Positions 58,857 to 64,000 of a stretch of DNA of 64,000 nt are shown here, in pieces. The DNA lies in assembly GCA_949361645.1 (NCBI GenBank), contig OX442417.1, forward strand, positions 8,230,275-8,294,274, given 5' to 3'. The stretch's first letter is position 1. Each line of letters starts with the position of its first letter. Both the position numbers and the translations under genes were made by a program. This stretch comes from Spongilla lacustris (Eukaryota; Porifera; Demospongiae; Spongillida; Spongillidae). The notes under the pieces were generated by a model. The model ran no database searches, was not told the DNA's origin, and worked only from the letters and a program-made list of their open reading frames with translations.

Positions 58857-58957
58857 CTAGTCTCGGCCCCAGACCAACATGACGTAACGATTATAGATGT
58901 AGATTATACTGTTTACAGCGATAATCGTTGCGTCATATTAGTCTGGGGCCGAGACTA
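58857..58957. repeat. 101-bp hairpin MITE
   Basis: TAGTCTCGGCCCCAGAC and GTCTGGGGCCGAGACTA form the stem ends, and inner parts (CGTAACGATTAT, ATAATCGTTGCG) also pair. It lies between the receptor's 3' end and its decayed duplicate. Confidence 0.85.
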
Positions 58958-59109
58958 ATGTGATTTGTACATGTATATGTAAATACAAGTAATGGCATGC
59001 ATATGGGCACTTCAGTTGCAAACAGCATACATGTACATGGAGTGGTGTGAGAAGGAATTAAACATGGGTGTATGTGGTGTGAGGAGGGGAGGGAACATGG
59101 ATGTGGTGT

Positions 59110-60170
59110 AAATCATATCAAGGTTAGTACGTGTGCACTGTACATCTAGAGAACTTTGTCCTAAGATATCAGAATGAAAAAAGTAAAGATTTCGTTCATA
59201 TTTAACATGCCACTAACCTACATCTATTTAGTAATAAATTTTCTGGGATAAGCTCTTACAGAAACAAATTAATAAACATCACTAGACTATTAATAAGGGA
59301 ACACATTCATAACGAAAAGGGAGTTGGTTGTCTAACAGTGCAGCATGCTTTAATATGGGACAAGAGGGGACCGCAATAGTTCACAAAGGCATGTTGTAAT
59401 ATATTCTGTGGTCGATGTAGTCAACAGATTACGTAATGTAATATGGATGATGGCAGAACCATATTTGCTAAAGAGGTTTCTATGGCACAGGGCATGCACA
59501 CGTGTCTTACTATCAATGTTTTGGTTGTCTTTGTCTGTATGCACTTCAACCAAACATCCAGCCTAACACGAGCCTTCCTACCACGCACTTCTCAGTACTA
59601 CATGTGTACACATGTATTACATCACACCATGCATCTTAATGTTCTGCAAGTGCATGTTACATGTACATGAATAAATTAACTTGATGTTCCATTGCCTAGT
59701 GAACCTTCAAATAAAGGGAACTTTGCATAGAAGGCGGACGTTATTTAGTGTGTACAGTACAATGTAAGGCCTTTTACAAATCTTTAGGCTACATTATAAA
59801 CAGCAACCAAACGGCCCACCTGTTTTGTATGCCATTTACATGTATCAATTACTACCATACATCAAAGTTGCCCATTTCAAGTTTGTATTCTTTTGTGCTC
59901 AACAGCTAGGATAATGAATGTCATCAGTCCAATGGATATTCAAACTCAGGTCTAACACCATCACTCACACCTGAGTATGCTGAGGTACCCAATCCAGTGG
60001 TGACCTGAGATGCTAGGGACATGGAGCCAGATCGGCCCACTACACAACATCATTTTTAAACTGTTTCCTAGTATTGAATGCATAGAGAACCCAGTAGGCA
60101 CAACTGTAGATGTATGTGTGGTAGTTACAAGAATAAATACTCATGCATTTTGTATAGCAATTGTATACTG
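59110..60170 (+). pseudogene. Decayed duplicate of the receptor's last intron and last exon
   Basis: The sequence from about 57245 to 58215 is repeated here. The last-exon copy (about 59907-60055) keeps NECHQSNGYSNS and TPEYAEVP, but reaches TGA at about 60006 where the parent has an Arg codon (ACCAGA versus ACCTGA). The AATAAA is retained. The copy has gained about 230 bp near 59480-59690. No upstream extracellular exons accompany it. Confidence 0.8.
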
Positions 60171-60174
60171 CTGC

Positions 60175-60825
60175 ATATTTTAACCGAGTATTTACTAGAG
60201 TACATGTATATTAACACGACTGTCTGCTCTCATTGAACGCTTGGAAATTAGGCCCTACGCCCAGAAATTTTAGAATGTTATTGAGGTCCCATAGCAACGA
60301 CCCAGACAACCGATGAACTTTGGAATGTGCTATACACAAAGCATACGGAATACAATAAACACATATAAGCCATACTATGCTAAGAAACACCTCTGACCTT
60401 CCTGTGATCATATAAATCACGTGGTCTTACCGTACAAAAACGTGTCAGTTTAGTGAATGGAAGCATAGATATGTGTGTATAATTGAGGGACTTATTTCAG
60501 CGCGCATGGACCCCGTGAGTTCTAATGACTATAGCCACTCTCAGGAACTTGCATGGGCTATAAAACAACGTTTTCCGTGTACGTCTTATCTAGTTTTGCT
60601 TGTTTTTATTCCACGCGTGCTGTCACGAATTTTCTGAAGCAGTGTTCAAACGGTCTAAAAGTAGCCATTTTGTTGGCTACTAGTATTTGATTATGAAGTG
60701 CCAAGTGATGTCTTCAGTTATATATCGTTACGCTTTTCGCTTCAGCTGTCAAGAGGATCTACTACAGCTCAGGAAGATTGAAGACGAACGTGCAGTGGCT
60801 TGCTGGTTGAAGATGTAAGTACACA
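60175..60825. other. No gene seen between the duplicate and the RAG1-like element
   Basis: No exon chain or clear terminal repeat is seen. One end of the neighbouring transposon should lie here, but I could not place it. Confidence 0.35.
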
Positions 60826-60830
60826 ACTTT

Positions 60831-63800
60831 TTATGATTTTATTCTTTTTTGTGGAGGAGGGATAGCAGCTACAATTTGTGGGGAAATACTTATTAGGTGT
60901 TCCTTCACTATACATAGGAGATGCTTTACTCTATCAGTAATTGCAGTGTATGATAGGCTAAGTCTTGTGAACTTAGCATGAATGGATTCAGCCCCTTGTT
61001 CACCAAGTAGGCCAAATCCAACATGGAAAGACTTTGCCCATGGAATAGCATGGTCTTCCAATACATGCATTTTTATTGGGACTGTTGCCTGGGGGAAGGA
61101 TTCACGGAAGAACGTCATGAACTCTCCCACGGCCTCCTCTGTAAAAAATAAATAAATAAAAAACAATGTTGTTGTCTTAGTTCACATAAACACCTGAAGG
61201 TCCATTACCAACCTAAGGCATGAGCTTGTGTCTCATTGATGAAATTGTGGTCGTAGATGTTATGGCATCATGCAAACATTGAGAATGCTTTAACCAGAAT
61301 CTCAGTATGATGCTCTGCCTGTGTAGATCGATGAGGCAATTTATTCTTGGCTGTTTCACATAGAGACCTGCACAGCTTCTGAATGTTGCATTCCTGAAAA
61401 AGTGTAGGAGATGCCTCATTCATGTGGTTGTACGTATTACACTTGTGGTACCTTTAGAGCCTTATGTACGTGATTTCCGACAAAAGCACCACCAAATTAC
61501 TGTTGGTGGTGCACTCCAACTGACTGTAATGCATCATCCAATGCCTTGACAAAGGGGCCTTTATTAGAAAACCCCTTTAATTTTCCACAATAGCTTTAGA
61601 TTTGGCTACCTCTGCTTCCTAGCAAAATCATGGCCAGTATTACACATTATTTATGTTTAGTGCATATGGCTTACTAGTTTTCCAAGATGGTTCTTTTTTT
61701 TCTTCACAATCCACAAAAAAATCCATTGTGACTGGGTCTTTCTCCCCAATCACCAGGGATACATAAGTTGTCATTTGCTGCAATACAGCATATGCCTCCT
61801 CAGCTTGCTCCAGCTCAGCTTGCAATAAGCGAAGCTTTTGCAGCTCATGGCTATATGTGTCAAAGCTGGAGTGGGCATCCTCACTTGAAAGCAGGGCCAG
61901 TTCAAGGTCAAGGGCATGACACTCATCTTCAAGTAAACCATAAAGCTTTGTAAAGATGCCCACAGTGATGTGAAGCCCAGGGGGGCAAACCTTGTGCACG
62001 TGTGTTTTGTGGGTGTGTATGTGCACACGTATGTGTGTATGCATTTATGTGTGTATATGCATGTATGTGAAGTTATGCAAAAAAAAAATCACAATGTATG
62101 TTTACCTGTTCAATAGGGATGTTAAATATAGGTTCCGTGATGCAGTTGTAAAAGTGCTGTGCTTGTTTCCTGCGCACTCCTGATGCAATGTAGTGCTGAT
62201 GGTCAGCACATATGGATTCATATGTTCTTGGTGGTGCATGTCCTCTGGCTGAGAGAGGTTTTACCATGTTCAGATGGAAGGTCAAGCAATACAAGCATGG
62301 GTAGCATCCTATAACAAAGGTGAAATATTGGTACGCATTATTTTGAGCCCAGTTTCCCACATACCACTTGCTCCAGATAGCCCATACATTCTAGTAATGA
62401 ACTCGTAGTCCCCACACATGAACAACTTGAATGTGTATTGCCTGTAATTTGTGTAATGTTTATTTTATTCTTTATGCTGTCATGTTAGATAACTGTTGGT
62501 ACCTCCATTCCATCCCTTGCAGATGTGCTACTTGATCTTTATAACAGTCAAGTGCTATGTGGAGGTTGGTAACAGTGTCGCTCGCTTCAAAGCAGCAAAA
62601 CACGCAGGTGTTGTGGACTGAGTTAGGCGCTGCAACATTCACTACTTGGAAGTTTATTTTGAACGACCCGCCTCCTTTGTCCCCTCCAATTTTTAGCCAC
62701 ACCTCACTGGCAGGGATGACCCCATCATGCCAGGTAAGCCGTCCTGTCCTGCATTAGGTTAGAAAACAAATTAATTGTATGTCTGGTGTATACCTAGGCA
62801 CCTGACCTTTGATTCTCATCCAAAAGTTCAACAACCTTTACAACCAGATCTGGAATGTAAACTAAAGCAGCTCCCCTAAGCTCTTCACCACCAGAAGTGG
62901 ATGAAAATGAGAATAGGGCCATCTCTCCTTTCAAATTGTCGCCCACAATTTGTCTGCAGATGTAGCGCATCCTCTGCTCCCCAGCTAGTGAAACACCTGA
63001 TGCTGTGAGCCACCTGAATAAACAATAGGTGAATTTTTTATGATGTGTATAAAGTTCTTTACCATCTTAGAAGCCGCAGTTTATACCAGGGAAGGATAAT
63101 GCCAGTTTTAATGGCCAATACTTCAGTTGGGCCAATTGAGACGTTTGCTATCCCTCCCTTCTCCAGTAATGACTGCCTTTCTTCATCATTCAATGTGAGC
63201 ACCTTGCTCTCAAGCAGGGCTGATGGTTCCCCTCCACTGATGACACTTCTAGCCATCTGCATCTCTGAACATCGTGTTTTGACAGTCCTGGAACAAGCAG
63301 CTGTGGTTGGATGCCGGGCTTTTGTCAACTTCATGAATATCATTGGCTACAAGGTATGGTCAAACATAACACAACAATTTAAGTGGCACTGAATACACCT
63401 AACCATCCCTCCTACTGTGGCTTGGTCAGGGCTGGCTGGTGGAGATGGCCCTCTTCAACAATCCCGCTGCTTCTCATTCCTCACCAGCAGTAAGGGATTG
63501 TGTGCATTCATGTTCTTCATAGTACCCAGCCTTTACATCCCTGTGGCACACTACACACTGAACCAGTACATCTTTTAGCAGCAGTTGTATAAGGTTGGAT
63601 GCTGGACTGATCTCAGTGGGGACCAAGCCACCATCCAGCAAGCAGCATGGGCACACTGTGGCTGAGGCTGTCACTCGCTCTACAATGCACCTAGTGCAGG
63701 CCAGCTTTCCACATGGTAGCTCAAGGGGCTGTGAAAGCACGCTTGCACATACCACACACTTCAACTCATCGAGGACAGTGGTGTTGTTCTGGCTTGACAA

Positions 63801-63956
63801 CGGTGGGTACGGCTCCTGTGAGAAGACTGGAGGAGGGGCAATCTTCCAAAGATGTGCAGCTACCATGTTTGGTGTGAGGCCTGGTTGACGTCCTCTGCCA
63901 ACAGTGAGCTTTCTGGAGTTTCCTCCTTTTGCAATGACTTTGAAGTGCTCACACAC
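60831..63956 (-). pseudogene. Transposon gene with RAG1-N-terminus-like zinc fingers (N-RAG-TP-like), inactivated
   Basis: Minus-strand exons, 5' to 3': 63956-63485, 63287-63063, 63013-62807, 62748-62503, 62308-62106, 61990-61675, 61611-61452, 61393-61213, 61138-60831. The first has a RING-like finger (LKCVVC, PCGKLACTRC, VCPCC) and a C2HC finger (CVVCHRDVKAGYYEEHEC), the arrangement of the RAG1 zinc-binding region; the usual RING His is Lys. Middle exons read RYICRQIVGD, VWLKIGGDKGGGSFKINFQV, NLHIALDCYKDQVAHLQ and CYPCLYCLTFHLNMV. The last has KMHVLEDHAIPWAK and FGLLGEQGAESIHAKF, resembling the terminal Glu region of RNase-H-fold transposases (inference). Stops: TGA at 61268-61270 and TAA at 61497-61499, plus a frame change in the 61452-61611 exon. 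The start lies beyond the window. Confidence 0.7.
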
Positions 63957-64000
63957 CTGTGTATTGCATATGATGTTACATGTGTTAACTCTAGCAGGGA

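Noticed and set aside
60831..63956. True RAG1 orthologue or RAG locus
   Set aside because: Only the zinc-finger part resembles RAG1. I see no Transib/RAG1 core motifs, no RAG2-like neighbour, and stops are present.

Overview
This is eukaryotic, intron-rich animal DNA. Short exons are bounded by GT/AG sites with matching phases, the signal-peptide, Ig-like, FN3 and transmembrane exons form a metazoan receptor, and the rest is packed with DNA transposons and hairpin-forming elements. Introns are strewn with the self-complementary motif (TGTACA)n/(ACATGT)n. A marine invertebrate is likely, and a demosponge is my best guess (inference, about 0.5). There is nothing prokaryotic: no operons, no CRISPR, no ribosome binding sites. 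I recognise no rRNA or tRNA gene.

Layout. 1-12,650 is gene-poor and transposon-rich: a TA-flanked MITE (659-1885), a gene fragment (5601-6709) with one exon split by a hAT-type MITE that itself holds a second MITE, a 2.7 kb nested inverted repeat (8232-10919), and a deleted relic of a RAG1-N-terminus-like transposon (11146-11340). 12,804-28,779 (+) is a multi-exon gene of unknown function with a large heptad-repeat coiled-coil exon (16715-18340); its 5' exons are duplicated and its introns carry minisatellites, MITEs and a broken hAT transposase. 30,647-38,762 (+) is one 8.1 kb open exon made of about 200 copies of a 36-bp unit (12 residues, each with an N-glycosylation sequon).

38,933-58,106 (+) is a type I membrane receptor gene: signal peptide, Ig-like domain, FN3-like domain, Thr/Ser stalk, transmembrane helix and a tyrosine-containing tail. 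Its first intron holds an 816-bp foldback element and, 21 bp further on, a 6.2 kb Tc1/mariner element (40591-46817). That element has TIRs, a TA duplication, a complete-looking spliced DD34E transposase on the minus strand, a spliced BEN-domain gene on the plus strand, and about 35 copies of a 62-bp satellite between them. 59,110-60,170 is a decayed duplicate of the receptor's 3' end.

60,831-63,956 (-) is a multi-exon copy of a transposon-type gene whose first part resembles the RAG1 zinc-binding (RING plus C2HC) region and whose last part has an RNase-H-like His/Glu motif. In-frame stops mark it as inactive.

The genes do not form a pathway. The two cellular genes (coiled-coil and receptor) are co-oriented, with the giant repeat exon between them possibly belonging to either or to a third gene. 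All exon joins were made by eye from GT/AG sites and phase; they are models, not transcript-supported.
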